Assembly (NCBI GenBank): GCA_033807695.1
Contig: CM066300.1
Span: 62,001-126,000, forward strand
Source of the DNA: Daedaleopsis sinensis
Taxonomy: Eukaryota; Basidiomycota; Agaricomycetes; Polyporales; Polyporaceae
DNA length: 64,000 nucleotides
Direction of reading: 5' to 3'
Under the pieces are notes generated by a model, which was not told the DNA's origin, did not search any database, and saw only the letters and a list, made by a program, of their open reading frames with translations. Both the position numbers and the translations under genes were made by a program. How positions within the stretch are numbered: the stretch's first letter is position 1; every line of letters starts with the position of its first letter. Positions 35,822 to 47,775 of this stretch are shown here, piece by piece.

Positions 35822-35867
35822 TATAACCTCCGCAACCTCTGTAACATAAGGTGCAATTTTGCTGATG
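35822..35867 (-). repeat. Plavaka right terminal inverted repeat
   Basis: Reverse complement of the left end with scattered mismatches. A CG follows at 35868-35869. The adjacent 150 bp inside hold several GTTACAG/GGTTACG-type words, as does the left end. Confidence 0.8.
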
Positions 35868-37320
35868 CGGCACTCACATCGCTAGCTGCCTCAAATGTTT
35901 CTGAAAGCTCCCGGGGCGACGAGAGCCTGCACAGCCGGGTAGTACTACATCAGATTGGCGAGTCTTCGGACGCAGAATTGGACGCCTACTAACCTGAAAA
36001 GTCTCTGAGCAGAGACACACTGCTCCGAACGTCCCTTCTGAGCCTTCTCAGGCCGTCGCCACTCGAGTCCCACCACCCTGCACGCTCCCCGACGACGACG
36101 CTGTAAAATAAGTCGTTCAGCGTCTACCATCCCAAATCGAGCGCAGCGCTACTCACCGCCAGCTCGAGGCGCCCGCTCCGAAGACTACAGACTCAAGTCT
36201 GCGCGAACCAAGTCTCCCGCCATTCGGTCAGCTCCCGCCACTCGCACAGCGACTTATCCTTCTCTTGCAGTGTCGCCTACCTCCCCGGAAGCTTCGGTAC
36301 AGCTAGCAGGAACCGCTAGCGACGATCTCGAGCCATACGCAAGTGTGCACGGACATCGCTCGCTCCGACGCGGACAGCTCACGCAGACCCTCCGAGGCGA
36401 CAAGATATTGTCTGTCGCGCACTTAAGACTTTTATCGGGTGGAGCAGGTACAGCAGACTGTAGAGTAGACTCGGAGCCGGAATGTGGAGTAGACTCGGAG
36501 CCGGACGCAGAGGGAACTCACATTCTAGACAGTCGCATTGAGTGTAATTCTCGGACTAGCTAGGTCCAGCCGCTGTTCTATCTAATCCAGCCTCCGTCAT
36601 GGCTCTACCGCCACGGTGCAGCGCTCGGCGCGACGATGGTAACTGACAAAATGGTCAGTCAGCGTCTACAACACCAAATCAAGCAAACACCGCCCGTTCG
36701 CAGCGCCCGTAGGCCAGCTCCACGGATACCATGCTCTACCAGATCAAGCTGTCAAGACCACGACCCTCGTGCAGCGTGCAGCGCGCGACACGAGGTACAC
36801 GTTGATATCTCCGTCCACCAGCCTCCGTCTGCCAGCATCAAGGCTCTACAAGAGGGGTCAGTACAGCACTCGTAACCTCCGAATGGCACAATCTGCTCAC
36901 ATCAATCTGCTCATCTGGAACAGTGTCTCCTCCGCCGGAGAATCCTGGCGCACTCAGAGCGTCGACGCACGGCCCGTTTGAGCAGCACCAGTCGTGCTCT
37001 GCGAGTACTCGTTGTGCGTAAGAGGCGAGTGTAGAAGTGGCACACCCGACAGCCCAGTCCACTTTGCGCGCAGAGCGATAGACCTCATATCTCTGCCAGC
37101 CCAGGTGACGAGCCATATAGGAGAACCCGCCACTGATGAGAGCGCGTCTGCACTCAGCCGGCAGCTTGAGAAACGAGTAGCGTAGGTGAGATCTGCGCAG
37201 GACGCCGGCATGTGAGTACTCGTAGCATCCTCGAGCGCGCACAAGTCACTGACCGGCTCGCACTGCGGCCTTGTGTGTTGCGTGCTTTGCAACGCGGCAG
37301 GGGCACGATCCAAGGGTCAG
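35868..37320. repeat. Repeat family 'X', copy 2, right part
   Basis: It continues the unit interrupted at 28291 and matches about 19350-20620. Shared pieces include GCTAGCTGCC, CAAGTCTCCCGCCAT and the ACCGCTAGCGACGATCTCGA stretch. Near 36460-36500 a short GACTCGGAGCCGGA unit is duplicated. No gene is supported; the minus-strand frame 36838-37242 has no motif. Confidence 0.5.
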
Positions 37321-37479
37321 TCTCCGAGACTCATGAGCACTCTTGTGTACGGACAGCACTGTCTGCGGAAGAAGGATGACGACGGCCGGTCAGCGTGCGC
37401 AGCATCTCCGCAGCATACGGTCAACTCACCCGGATCCACAGGACTCTGAGCTGCTCGTTCGCTGAGGTACATGCCTTGG

Positions 37480-38130
37480 CCGCGTCGGGAATTGAATCTT
37501 TTCTGTCCCTATAAGCACATGCCGGTATGATGGGTAGTCAGTACTAGTCATATCTCCCAGCCGTGCGAGGCTTCGGGCCTTGGGGACGTGGCCAGGGGAG
37601 CTCCGTGAAAACGGCTCGAGGGGAGCGCTTTAGATACGAGCAGCCTGAGGACCACTTACCGAGACACGGTAATTACTAATGCGCCATCCTCATCCTCTGC
37701 CCTACGACACTTGCTTTGTGCACAGGAGCAAGAGCCTCGTTTGGTTGCGCGGCCGAGCTCTCTCCACAACGACGAAGACTTCAGGGTGGCATGCATCATG
37801 ACAAGCCCAAGGTGGTATTCTGAGAGCGGTAGGAGCCTGATCTGCGCTGGGCGAGTATGTGGACTGAGAGTTGGCGAGTGTCACGGTGCGAGGTGAGTAC
37901 ACGAGTTGAGTTTACCGTACATCGCCTGTCGCAAGGGCGTAGTCAGGGCGTAGTACCCGGGGATACTTAACGGAGGCAGAAAGCAAGCAGAGTTCATCTT
38001 AGCGCCCACATAGGTTATCGCGATGGGTTTTGTAGTCCAGCGTCTGTTGTCTTGTCTTGGACGACCACGAGCAGGTTCAAGGGCTGTTTTGTGCTTGCTC
38101 TACGCTCTCGCTCTGCCTGCGAACTTTGAC
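37480..38130 (+). repeat. Dispersed repeat 'R2', copy 5
   Basis: Direct copy of the 16390-17170 and 26400-27010 type, with GCGCCATCCTCATCCTC, GGAGGCAGAAAGCAAGCAGA and AGCGCCCACA in the same order. No coding sequence is shared. Confidence 0.55.
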
Positions 38131-39184
38131 ACAAACCTACCCTATGCCCATGAGCATGCTCGGCTAGCATTCTCCAAGTGAGTGCATTACCCGCTCCCTC
38201 TGTCGTCTCCGCCACGCGCGCTGTGCACGACCGTGGTGCGTTTTACATGCGCGACTGCCCAGCGCAGCGCAGATCAGGCTCTAGCTACCAGGTCCACTCT
38301 TCGATTACTCAAGCGGCGGCTGGGCTGGGCTGGACAGCCCGTTCCAGTCTGCGGTCTGTCTTCTGACCGTCCCCATGATCATATTAATTAGGAGGACCCG
38401 GAGTGACGCCGGGTCTGCGAAATCGAAGTTCAATAGCGCTAAGAACATTAAACCACTTCACACTGGCTCTACGGCAGACCTGGCTCGCAGATACCCTCCA
38501 CCCACCTTCTGCAGTGCAGACGCATCCTCGCACATCCCGTACGCTGATCGGTTGTAACCGTATCTGACGTCTTCAGAGCGACAGCCGAAGGGAGCGAAGA
38601 ATTTCGGTGAAACCTAGTTCGACAACTTAGTGACAGGTCTGCGAAAATTGCCGCAGCACGCGCAGATGATCATACCACTTCTTGGCCGCACTGCCTGCAG
38701 ACCGGACTTCAAATAGTACTGTCTACGTACAGCGGTTCACTATCATCCCCCGTGTCTAAGTCCCCGCCAACGTCTACCCGTTCGTCCCCACATCCCGTCC
38801 TCTCAACACTAGTCAACCTATCGCTGTGCGCCAAGACTTGACCTTAAAGTGAGTGAGGATTTATGGCGGCAGTGACGAGGACTATTTGCGGATGCTCACT
38901 CTCATCACACAGAGCGCGCACGGGCGTGTCCCGGTGTACAGCTCTGTGGACGTCCTTCGACTCGGAGGATACTTGTTTCCCGTCTCAACCTGGTCTCAAC
39001 CATCATCGAGCTCTCTATCTTCCCTGTGGAGCTCCCCTATCTTCTCTGCGTTCCGTCTGCCCTGCGTTCCCGAGTCTACTTTGGTTCATTCTGACTATCG
39101 ATCTAACAGATCAGTCCAGGTACGAGTGCGGAATTTGTGGTAAATTTCAGGGCCTAGCATGCTCACTAGCCGATTCCTGCTAGT
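38131..39184. other. HET3 upstream region; nothing recognised before about 38900
   Basis: 38131-38900 shows no motif-bearing frame and no clear repeat partner. From about 38930 the HET leader region begins (GGTGTACAGCTCTGTGGACG), with a predicted leader intron from the donor near 39120 to the acceptor just before the ATG at 39185. Confidence 0.4.
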
Positions 39185-41190
39185 ATGTGGATGCTAAGCA
39201 CTGCCCGTGCCGAGCTCCAGTCTTTCATCTCTCCAGAAGACGTACCCGGCGGATACGCTATCCTCTCGCACGTCTGGGACGACAAGGAGCAGTCGTTCGA
39301 GGACGTCCGCAAGATCATTCGAAAATGCAATGCATGGAAGGTCAACCCAAGAAACTACGTAGACGGCAAGATACGGAAGGCGTGTAAGCTCGCGGAGAAG
39401 CACGGGTTCCGGTGGATCTGGATCGACACCTGCTGCATCGACAAGTCGAGCAGCGCCGAACTCTCCGAGGCGATCAACTCCATGTTCAGATACTACTCCC
39501 TCTCTGCCGTCTGCTACGCGTTCCTCCGCGACCTCAGCGGCCAACTGAACTCTTTCAGTGGTCGGGAGTTCGGAGAAAGTAAATGGCACACGCGGGGTTG
39601 GACACTGCAAGAGCTCCTCGCGCCGCCGTTGGTCCTGTTTGTCTCGAACTCCTGGCACCTCCTCGGCTCGAAGGCGGATCTCGCTCCCCGCCTGCAGGAT
39701 ATCACACACATTCCGGCGTCGGTCCTGCGTATGGAGAAGCCCATTGCGAAGATCAGCATCGCGCAACGCATGTGTTGGGCATCAGGTCGGAAGACTACAC
39801 GGAAGGAGGACCGTGCGTACTGTTTGCTCGGGATCTTTGACATCAACATGCCTACACTCTACGGCGAGGGCGAGCGGGCATTTCGACGGTTGCAAGAGGA
39901 GATCTTGAAGAGGCATGCTGATACCACGCTATTCGCATGGGGAGAGTTGGCGCAGATGAACGTATGGAAAGATGGATGGCAGGCCTCGCCGCTGAGATGT
40001 ACCACGGGCCTTTTTGCGGCATCGCCAGACGACTTTCACATATTCATCGAGTTTACTCCTGCGCAAGTATGGCACAAAGCTATCGCATCTTCCTCGGACG
40101 ATGTACGCATCTGTCTTCAATTCTGGCCGGGGACCTGTACTCACTTACACTTGATCATACTCAGCCCGCCCAGACAAATTGCTCTCGTGGTCACGGTGAG
40201 GGTGATGTTTTGTCATTCTCCATCACGCCCTACGGGATCCGAGCCCGACTACCGACCTTCATGTGGTGAGCAAGTGTGTACGCCGACCTCTCATGGACAT
40301 CGCACAGGGGCAATCCGGTGTTCCTACGCCTGGAAGATGAGCTATGGCCTCCCATGGCTAACAGACCGACATCGCCTCTACACAGTATCTCTGCAAAATA
40401 CTTTAGTGACGGCTCAGATTCACCATGGCGTCTCGTCAGTTTCAACAGATTGACGGACAAGATGCCCACGGTCACCTGGCAGGAGATATATATCCGGGAC
40501 AACCTCAGCTCCGAGTCCACCACGACCGGCACGGCGGTTCCCTCTGACCGCTTCTCTACCAGTATGAACCTCAGCCTCTCCTGCCCTATCCGCATACCCC
40601 CGCTTGGCGACTTGACCGCCATTGCCGATGCGATGGGAGCCGAGGTCGTGGACGTGCGGAATGCGGGTTTGCCGTGGGATGGCGATACGCCCACACTCGT
40701 GATGTTCAAGCCCGAATTCTCCAACACTCGTCTCGTCTTGCAGGTCGGGCAGTGCTACCGGAAGCTCTGGGCGAACTTCGTCATCATCCCCGACTCGGAC
40801 TTCCCTGACATCGTTAGCCCGCACGACTGCTCGACAGACCACATCGAGACATGGTCAGACTCGAAGAAGGATTTCTTCATCTGCCTCCCATTGACGCAAC
40901 CACGGGCACTTGAGAAATACATCAGAGAGTCCTATCTCCGTTTTTACGGCGTCAATACCGTCATGATGCACGTTGCTCTTGGAGTTACACCATGGTTCGC
41001 AAATCCGAGCTCTTTCGTCCTGTCCTTTTGTACGAAGCCTGTATTTCACCATCCGCGGTGTCCGTTCTTGACTACCCTGAAGACGAGCAACACGGAGGGA
41101 GCTGCTAGTAGAACTACAACTATGGAATGCAGTCCAAGCCGAAGACCGGTAAGTCTCCGGCTACATCGTCGCATGCTGCATCTCGACTGA
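39185..41190 (+). pseudogene. HET-domain protein 3, truncated by a premature stop
   Basis: Exons 39185-40102 and 40165-41190 match HET1 in structure and phase, with a 62-nt intron. The HET domain is complete: YAILSHVWDDKEQSFEDV, WIWIDTCCIDKSSSAELSEA, WTLQELLAPP, EDRAYCLLGIFDINMPTLYG. In exon 2 the frame meets TGA at 40267-40269, just after RARLPTFMW. HET1, HET2 and HET4 have QW followed by E or Q at this place. Downstream the same frame stays open to 41190. The product would be about 340 residues: a HET domain with almost no C-terminal region. It may be a pseudogene or a HET-only short form. It pairs with P450-2 as HET1 does with P450-1. Confidence 0.8.
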
Positions 41191-43188
41191 CCAGCTCAAT
41201 GTAATGACCTGACACAGGGGAACATGGATCTTAATAAATGCATTACAGCTCCTTGGATGTTCGATAACCTCCGATGAGCATGATGTAGCTCTGCGTGGGC
41301 ATTCGATACGTACGGTAGCGTTACCGACTAGGCAACCTAGACGCCGTTGGACTTTTCCAGTACTTTCGACTAGCTGACTACTTAGCATCGTACCACCCTC
41401 TCGACATCCGCAATACAGTATTTCTCGCCCTCTCGTTCCGCTCTCACGTCCGCCTTTTGTTCTCGTCCGTCTTCCGTCTTCCGACGTCCGACTCTCGACT
41501 CTCGACTTTCGATCTAGTACGGCGACTCCACACGACCTTCGACTCCGCGCTCTCTCACCCTCGTTCCTTCCCTCACTCTTTCCCTCATCTCAATCACATC
41601 ACACGTACTCCCCTTGTGAGCAACCCTTCGCACCTTCGACCGACGCACGCAACACCCGGAGCTGAGGTCATTTAAATCACCTCCCAGCCGCTTGGGACGT
41701 GGACTACATTCATCGCCAGCCCGGTGAGCTGACAGGACCGTATACACTATCACCTGCACGTTTTGCCCAGTGATGCCCATAGATATCACGCTCCCGCACG
41801 TCCTCGCAAAGCCCTCGATGACAGGTTCGGCCGTCTGATACCAGCGCCCCTCCAGCTTTGCATACACGAGATATAAGTAAATGAATGCAGGGCCATGCGT
41901 CGAAGCAGAAGGAACACGAGACATACATACGTATGCGTCGTTCACCCAGATGCGGGCCGACAGAGCTGGAGGCTGTAGCGGTAGCCTGTAAGTAGAGCAC
42001 GAGCGCGAGACTGAGACTTGGCGAGACACGGTACGGGCCTGCTAGTTCCGCGTGCCGCGAGGTCGCCGCATCCGTCGTCCGCCGTCCGCTCGGGCTCCTC
42101 GAGAAGTCCATGGACCCGTACACACGCCCCCGGCTCGCGCTGTTTGATGTGGCACGGGCCTAAGGCCTGCACCGCGGCCCGCCACATGCACGTGCGCAGA
42201 CACGGACGTTACGGGATGTCTATGGCTGCCCTGCGCGGCTCCAGCACCCCACGCGCCCCACGCCCCACGCGCCCCAGTCCGTTCGTCTGGAATCCCGGAA
42301 TCCGAGCGGACATGTGAATTGTCCGCCGAGTCTCAGTGGGTGCTGAGGAGCTGCGCGCATGTGGCACGAGACGGCTCTGAACCCGTGCCTGTGTCCGCCT
42401 CCGCCTCCGCCTCACGGGGAGCACTCGGCTCTATGCGGAGTCCGGACCGTAGAAAAGGGGATTGGGATTGGGGAGCGAGGGCGAGCGAAGGCGAGAGACT
42501 GGGCCTGCATCTGCTCGCCGGGGAGGAACGTTTGTGGGATCGCTGACGCACTGAGAGCGACGGGATTGTGTGGGGAGTTGGGCTGTGGGAATCATTTTTC
42601 GGCGCGGACGCCTGTTGAACGTTGAACCAAGTTGGACCAGCCCCGCGGCATGGCGCATGGCGCGCGTCGGATGGGATTCTCCCGTGGCCGAAGGGTGTGA
42701 GATAGAGACGGGACGAACGCGATTGTCGTGCAGACGATCGCACTTGCAGCTGAGCAAGGGTCCAGGCGGGTGTATGTTGGCGATCCGACGGCAGATGCGA
42801 GCGCGGGGGTGAGGATGCGGAATCGCAGCCGCATTTAGATTCGGAGCAGCGGCGGCGAGAGCCACATTGACCTCACGGCGGGTCCAGGTCTGAGGGACGG
42901 CAGTCGCAGTCACACATGTAAAGCGGATCGCGGCCGTTCACCGCACGCGTGGCGGCAACGATGGAGTGCATCCGGACGAGGTAGACTCGAAGGCGACGAT
43001 AGTGATGTTCTACGAGTGCGAGTAGCGGTTGAGATCTTGCGAGAGGTATGGTGTTCGAGATTGTGTGAACGAGGAAGGTTCGCCCACGGGCTTACTCGAA
43101 GCCAGGTAGAGCTAGTTGCCAAAGTGTATAGCAGCAGGGCCTGAGGCTCATCGAAGCCGCACCGAGCTGGCGCATGAGTCGGACTCGG
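41191..43188. repeat. Post-HET duplicated block, copy 2
   Basis: Nearly identical to 6758-8797, including the minus-strand fragment with LEGRWYQTAEPVIEGFARTC (41700-42030). The GGGCGA minisatellite is contracted (about 42472-42495). At about 43188 the sequence jumps directly to the P450 upstream region, lacking the 3.26 kb found in the first block. Confidence 0.6.
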
Positions 43189-44610
43189 ACGTGTCTCCGA
43201 CCTTCCCAGAGGGGTGTCTACGGCGTCATTCTCATCCCAAGTTACGAGCGGAAGCACGTCTAGTATGGCAGCGGGAGTCGTTGCGGTCTGCATCCCACTC
43301 GTGCCTCAGGCGGTCACACTGCTACTCGTTCTCGCCATCGAGGATATCTATCCATGCCACGCTACTTACAAGCTAAGCGGAGCCCAGGAGACCCCCTCGG
43401 CCGTGCCCGAATATGAACTTGGTGTGCAGCTCCCATGTAATCCCCTGTAATCACGCACTGACACTCCGCGATGCCGGGGCCCATGGCCAATTATGTGCTT
43501 TGGGGCCTCGGTGCCTCAGCGTTACCTGCCTTCCTTCTCCAGCCGTGAAGCTTCATGCGCGCACACGGACTCACTGACCGTGGCCATCGAGATGTCGGAA
43601 GCAGAGGCACTCGTGCCCCGACCGCTCTGCGCGCGCGATCGTCCAGCGCGCGCACGAGAGGCAGACGTGGACGGATGCGGCCGCTCTCGGCGCTCGCCGT
43701 CAAGTATCTGCATGCATCGCAACATACACATCCGACGCGTAGTGGCAGATTCGGTGCGATCGCGGAAGCAGAAGCAGAAGGCGTCGGGTGCGCCCGAACG
43801 GCATTGACGGGCCCGTGCCCCGCGGGTTCGCGTTATTGCCTCGAAGATGGCGCCGCAGTGCCTGGATAGATACCTGGTGAGGTGACTGTCGCATCCACCC
43901 GAGGCGATCCATGTACCCTTGAATGTCGTGTGGAGCGCAGACGGCGGTCCAACATACACGCAGCCTGCAGGCACGGTAGGACAGTAACATCCGAATCCCA
44001 GAAAGCCCGAAGAGATACTTACAAAGACTTGCATGTATGCACGACAGGCTCCGATATCCGGAATCTCGAGCGTGTCAGCTACCGTGCTACTGCTACTTCG
44101 GCTGGAAGTCTGTCCAAACGGACCGACATAGAGCTCTCGTGCGAGATGAGTGTTTGAATCCGATGAGAGGCGACGGATGCGTCCTGCTCACTCACACGCC
44201 GGACACCGGTGGGATCCCGGCGATAGTCCCTTCAACGCTGTATGTCCGCACATTTGTCTACACCTGTCTCGCCGTGGCTACCGACAGTCTCGACTATCTC
44301 GAGCGCACGGCCAGCCTTCGCTGCGAGCGCGACATGCAATGCGCCGCTGACGCAGAAACGTACAACGCGGAGCTCAGCGCGCGTCTCAGCGAACATTGTA
44401 TCGCGCGTTGTAGGTAAGTGGATGCGGCCAAAGTGTCGTACGTGTAGTATCGATATTCTATAGCTCGCGGCCGCACTGCTTCCCCTGCTTCTCGCTTCTA
44501 TCTACTCGTGTCGGCGTCTGCGAGGATAGCTCATATATTTACACCTCTTGTCTTCCGGGTTCTCACCGCTGCCTCCCACCCTCTGCTATCTCTGCTAGGC
44601 GGCTCACACG
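43189..44610. promoter_or_regulatory. Upstream region of P450-2
   Basis: Nearly identical to 12063-13475. A GATAGATACCTG unit is present once instead of twice, and a CGCGCGCGATCG-type duplication near 43627-43650 is unique to this copy. No independent gene is supported. Confidence 0.5.
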
Positions 44611-47096
44611 ATGTTTTCGAGCTCGGTAAAGCTCATCGCCCTTGGTCTGGTAAGTCCGCGAACGTCCTACACACGCACGGTGCTGATATCTTGTGTCAGG
44701 CTGCACACCAGGTCTTCCGTAGATACGAGACGTACTCCATTAGCGCGCACGCAAGTCTCCTCATTATACCCCCAGCGCTCGTCGCATACTCCGCCACCTT
44801 GTCTCTCTCCTGGCCAGTGACCGACCCCCGCTCGCTCTCGTACTACTATGGAACATATCTCGCGTCTCTCGTGCTCTCCGTCATCCTCTACCGTCTCTCC
44901 CCCATCCACCCCCTCGCAGGCTATCCCGGACCCTTCTGGTGCCGCACGACCAAGTTCTGGAACGCGTTCATGACGATATCCGGGCGGCAGCACAAGTACT
45001 ACCAAGCGCTCCACGAGCGGTACGGAGATATCGTTCGTATCGGTGCGCGCTCTCCCTCTCTCGTCTCCACTGGCACGCGACGCCAGACAGGCGCGGGCTG
45101 ACGGTCGTTCCATGCTCGATGTGCGCGCGCGTCGCCCGGCTGCAGGCCCCAACGAGCTCACGATCAGGGACTCGTCCATGATTGGCGCGCTCATGGGCAC
45201 TTCTGGTGTGCCGAAAGGACCCAGTGAGTTCTTCTTCTTCTTCTTCTTCTTCATGCGTGGCGCCCGTCCGCTCTCCCTCCATGGACGCCCCGGACGCAGC
45301 GAGAAGCCTGCGTTGCTTCTCTCCACGTCCGACGCGCGTCCGGCGTGAGGACGTGTGCATGGGCCCTGCCGCCTTGCGCGCGCGGCACTTGCATGCGTGT
45401 GGCGCGTGGACGACCCAGTGCTGACGATGAGAACGTGCTGCGCTTTTTGCAGACTTTGTCGGGGCCATGCTCACGCTGGATGTGCCGATGGTCGGGCTCC
45501 AGAATACCGAGGAGCACCTCCGCCGGCGGCGCGCGTGGAATCGCGGGCTCGGGCCGGCCGCGCTGAAGGAGTACGAGCACCTCGTCGCGAAGAGAGCGCG
45601 GCAGCTCGTCGAGAGGCTTGAGGAGCAAGAAGGAGAGGTCGTGCTCGGGAAGTGGTTCAACTACTTCAGGTGGGTTGTGCAGTCTCAGCTACAAGTGGTG
45701 GAGGTGTGACTGAACGCTCTCGCGCGATAGCTATGATTTCATGAGCGATATGGCGTGAGTACTCGTGTGATCATACCCGCGGATCGGTGCTCATAGTGAT
45801 GCATACGTGTAGGTTCGGCGGAGGATCCGAACTAATCAAAGAGGGCGACCAGTCGAACGTATGGCGCGTCATCGAGGAAGGCGTCATGTGCGTATCGTAC
45901 AACGATGTCTTATTATGGGATTGCACCAGGTGCTGATCCCTCCATTGTAGTCCCGCGACATTCTTGTCGCAGGTACCATGGCTCGGGCTCTACGTCGGGC
46001 TCATACCCGCCGCAGTCAAGCCCCTGCACGAGTTCCTCTTGCTTGGAAAACGATTTGCAACGCAGCGGGTTTCGCGCGGGTCCACTACCCGCGACCTCTT
46101 TCACTACCTTGTGAGTTTGGTCTCTTCGCTCCTGGTCTCCAACTCGATGCTGATATCTATAATTGCCTGTAGAACAGTGAAGACCAACCGGACAAGCCCG
46201 CTCCATCAATGGGTCAGCTCGTCAACGATGGCATTCTCGCGATTGTGGCCGGTTCGGACACGGTCTCGAGCGCACTGACAAGCACCTTCTTCTGCATACT
46301 CACTCATCCCGAGGTATACGCCAGGCTGCGAGATGAGGTGGACAAGTACTATCCGCAGGGAGAGGACCCTTTTGACGGCAAGTACTATCGGGAGATGGTG
46401 TACCTGCAGGCTATCATGTGCGTATTCCGACCGTCCGCTCCCAGTCAAGTGCGCTCACATTCCACGCACAGCAACGAAGCCATCAGGCTGTTCCCTCCCA
46501 TTATGACAAGTAGCCCACGGAAGGTCCCGCACAACTCCCCAGGCGTCCATATCGCATCCACGTGAGCGTTCGCCCGTCGCGCAATCGTTCTCCAGCACGC
46601 GCATCTGACTGCCATGTCCGACAGCTACCTCCCCCCTGGCACGACGTTCATCGTTCCGCCCTACTCCTCCCACCGCAACCCCGCGAACTTCACCCTCCCA
46701 GACGCGTTCTGGCCCGAGCGCTGGCTCGTCGCCTCCGGGCAGATGCACCTCGCGGATGCCCCGTTCCCGCACCCCGTCCCCGCCCTCGCGGACGCGTCGT
46801 CGTGCCCGCCCCCGCCGCTCGACGCCCACGTGTTCAAGGCCGCGCCCGCCGCACGGGGGCCGTTCACGCACGAGGACGGCGCGTTCCTCGCGTTCTCGCA
46901 CGGGCCGATGAACTGCGTCGGGAAGGGGCTCGCGATGCACGAGATGCGGACAATCGTGTGTGCGGTGGTGCAGAGATTCGAGATGCGGCTCCGGGAGGGG
47001 TGGGATGCGCGGGAGTACGAGCAGGGGTATAAGGACTATTTCGTCGCGACGCGCCCGGAGGTGCCTGTGCTGTTGAAGAAGAGGGGGACTGCGTGA
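44611..47096 (+). CDS. Cytochrome P450-2, haem motif intact
   Basis: Fungal cytochrome P450 of about 580 residues, a close paralog of P450-1. Ten exons: 44611-44649, 44700-45042, 45146-45223, 45453-45669, 45731-45754, 45813-45887, 45951-46110, 46173-46417, 46472-46561 and 46625-47096. Hydrophobic N-terminal segments, GYPGPFW, AGSDT, EAIR (ExxR) and PERW are all present. The haem loop FSHGPMNCVGKG keeps the axial Cys at residue 521 (codon 46914-46916). Met instead of Arg two residues before the Cys is shared by both copies. Exon 2 has one extra codon relative to P450-1. Intron 3 carries an expanded TTC run. Role: probably ER-bound monooxygenation of an unknown substrate. Confidence 0.9.
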
Positions 47097-47775
47097 TCAT
47101 CCGTGATGTCGATGGAGGCCGCGAAGTCATCTTACAGGCGCGTCTTTACTACTACCAGGCACGCCCAGATACCCTGCGATGACATGTATGGAGCTGCATC
47201 GGAAGTTCACCACCGAAGCTTGAGGAGCCGCCGCTATAACGATGTTGAAACTCGATGTTTCCACTGCTCGCGCTTGATATGGGTGCAAGGAAATAAACCA
47301 AAATCATAATATCACAGCAGCATATATGATCAAATCGGAAGAGTACCATGCCACAGCATACCTGCAAGCATTCAGTGACTCCCTTGGACCCAGTGCAGGA
47401 GTGCTCCACGAAAGCCACGCACCTCTCAGTCTCGCTCTCGCCGGCTCTCTTCACAGGCACGATACGTGCTCCAACGACGTGGGCCATGTTGGTCACGGTC
47501 TTGGCTATCCTCGGGCGGCCGTGTGGGGAGAGTCTGTCTGGGAGCCGAGATACAACTTGGGCGAGTGGTACACAAACGAGCTAAACCGGGCGGAAAAGTC
47601 AATCTTCATTGTTGTAATCTGTAGCGGATTCCCAAGGTATTCGGTTCCGCTTGAACTGAGATGAGCGCGAGTCTATGACAGTTGGAGGGTAAACGTCTTA
47701 CTATACTGGAGCGAAAATCGATACACACCATCACGTTGTCTACGACAGCGACGTCCAATCCCGTCTAAACGATCA
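47097..47775. other. Intergenic region after P450-2
   Basis: Similarity to the P450-1 downstream DNA ends at about 47157. Near 47405-47460 a fragment related to repeat family X occurs (CACCTCTCAGTCTCGCTCTC). No gene is supported. Confidence 0.4.

Larger units (their letters stand above)
28292..35867. mobile_element. Two-gene Plavaka DNA transposon (7,576 bp)
   Basis: The element is bounded by imperfect terminal inverted repeats of about 46 bp. The left end starts CATCAGCAAAATCGCAC and the right end, reverse-complemented, starts CATCAGCAAAATTGCAC. A CG dinucleotide flanks each side, consistent with a 2-bp target-site duplication. Subterminal regions carry repeated GGTTACGCA/GGTTACACA-like words. 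Inside are a multi-exon Plavaka transposase (minus) and a divergent accessory gene (plus) that share a 260-bp intergenic region. The host sequence on both sides belongs to repeat family X, whose other copy (18990-20330) lacks the insertion. A hAT-like element inside the transposase gene makes this copy non-autonomous as it stands. Confidence 0.85.

Noticed and set aside
28291..35869. Longer target-site duplication (3-9 bp) for the Plavaka element
   Set aside because: Flanking bases beyond CG do not match. Only CG is repeated, and the small related element supports the same size.
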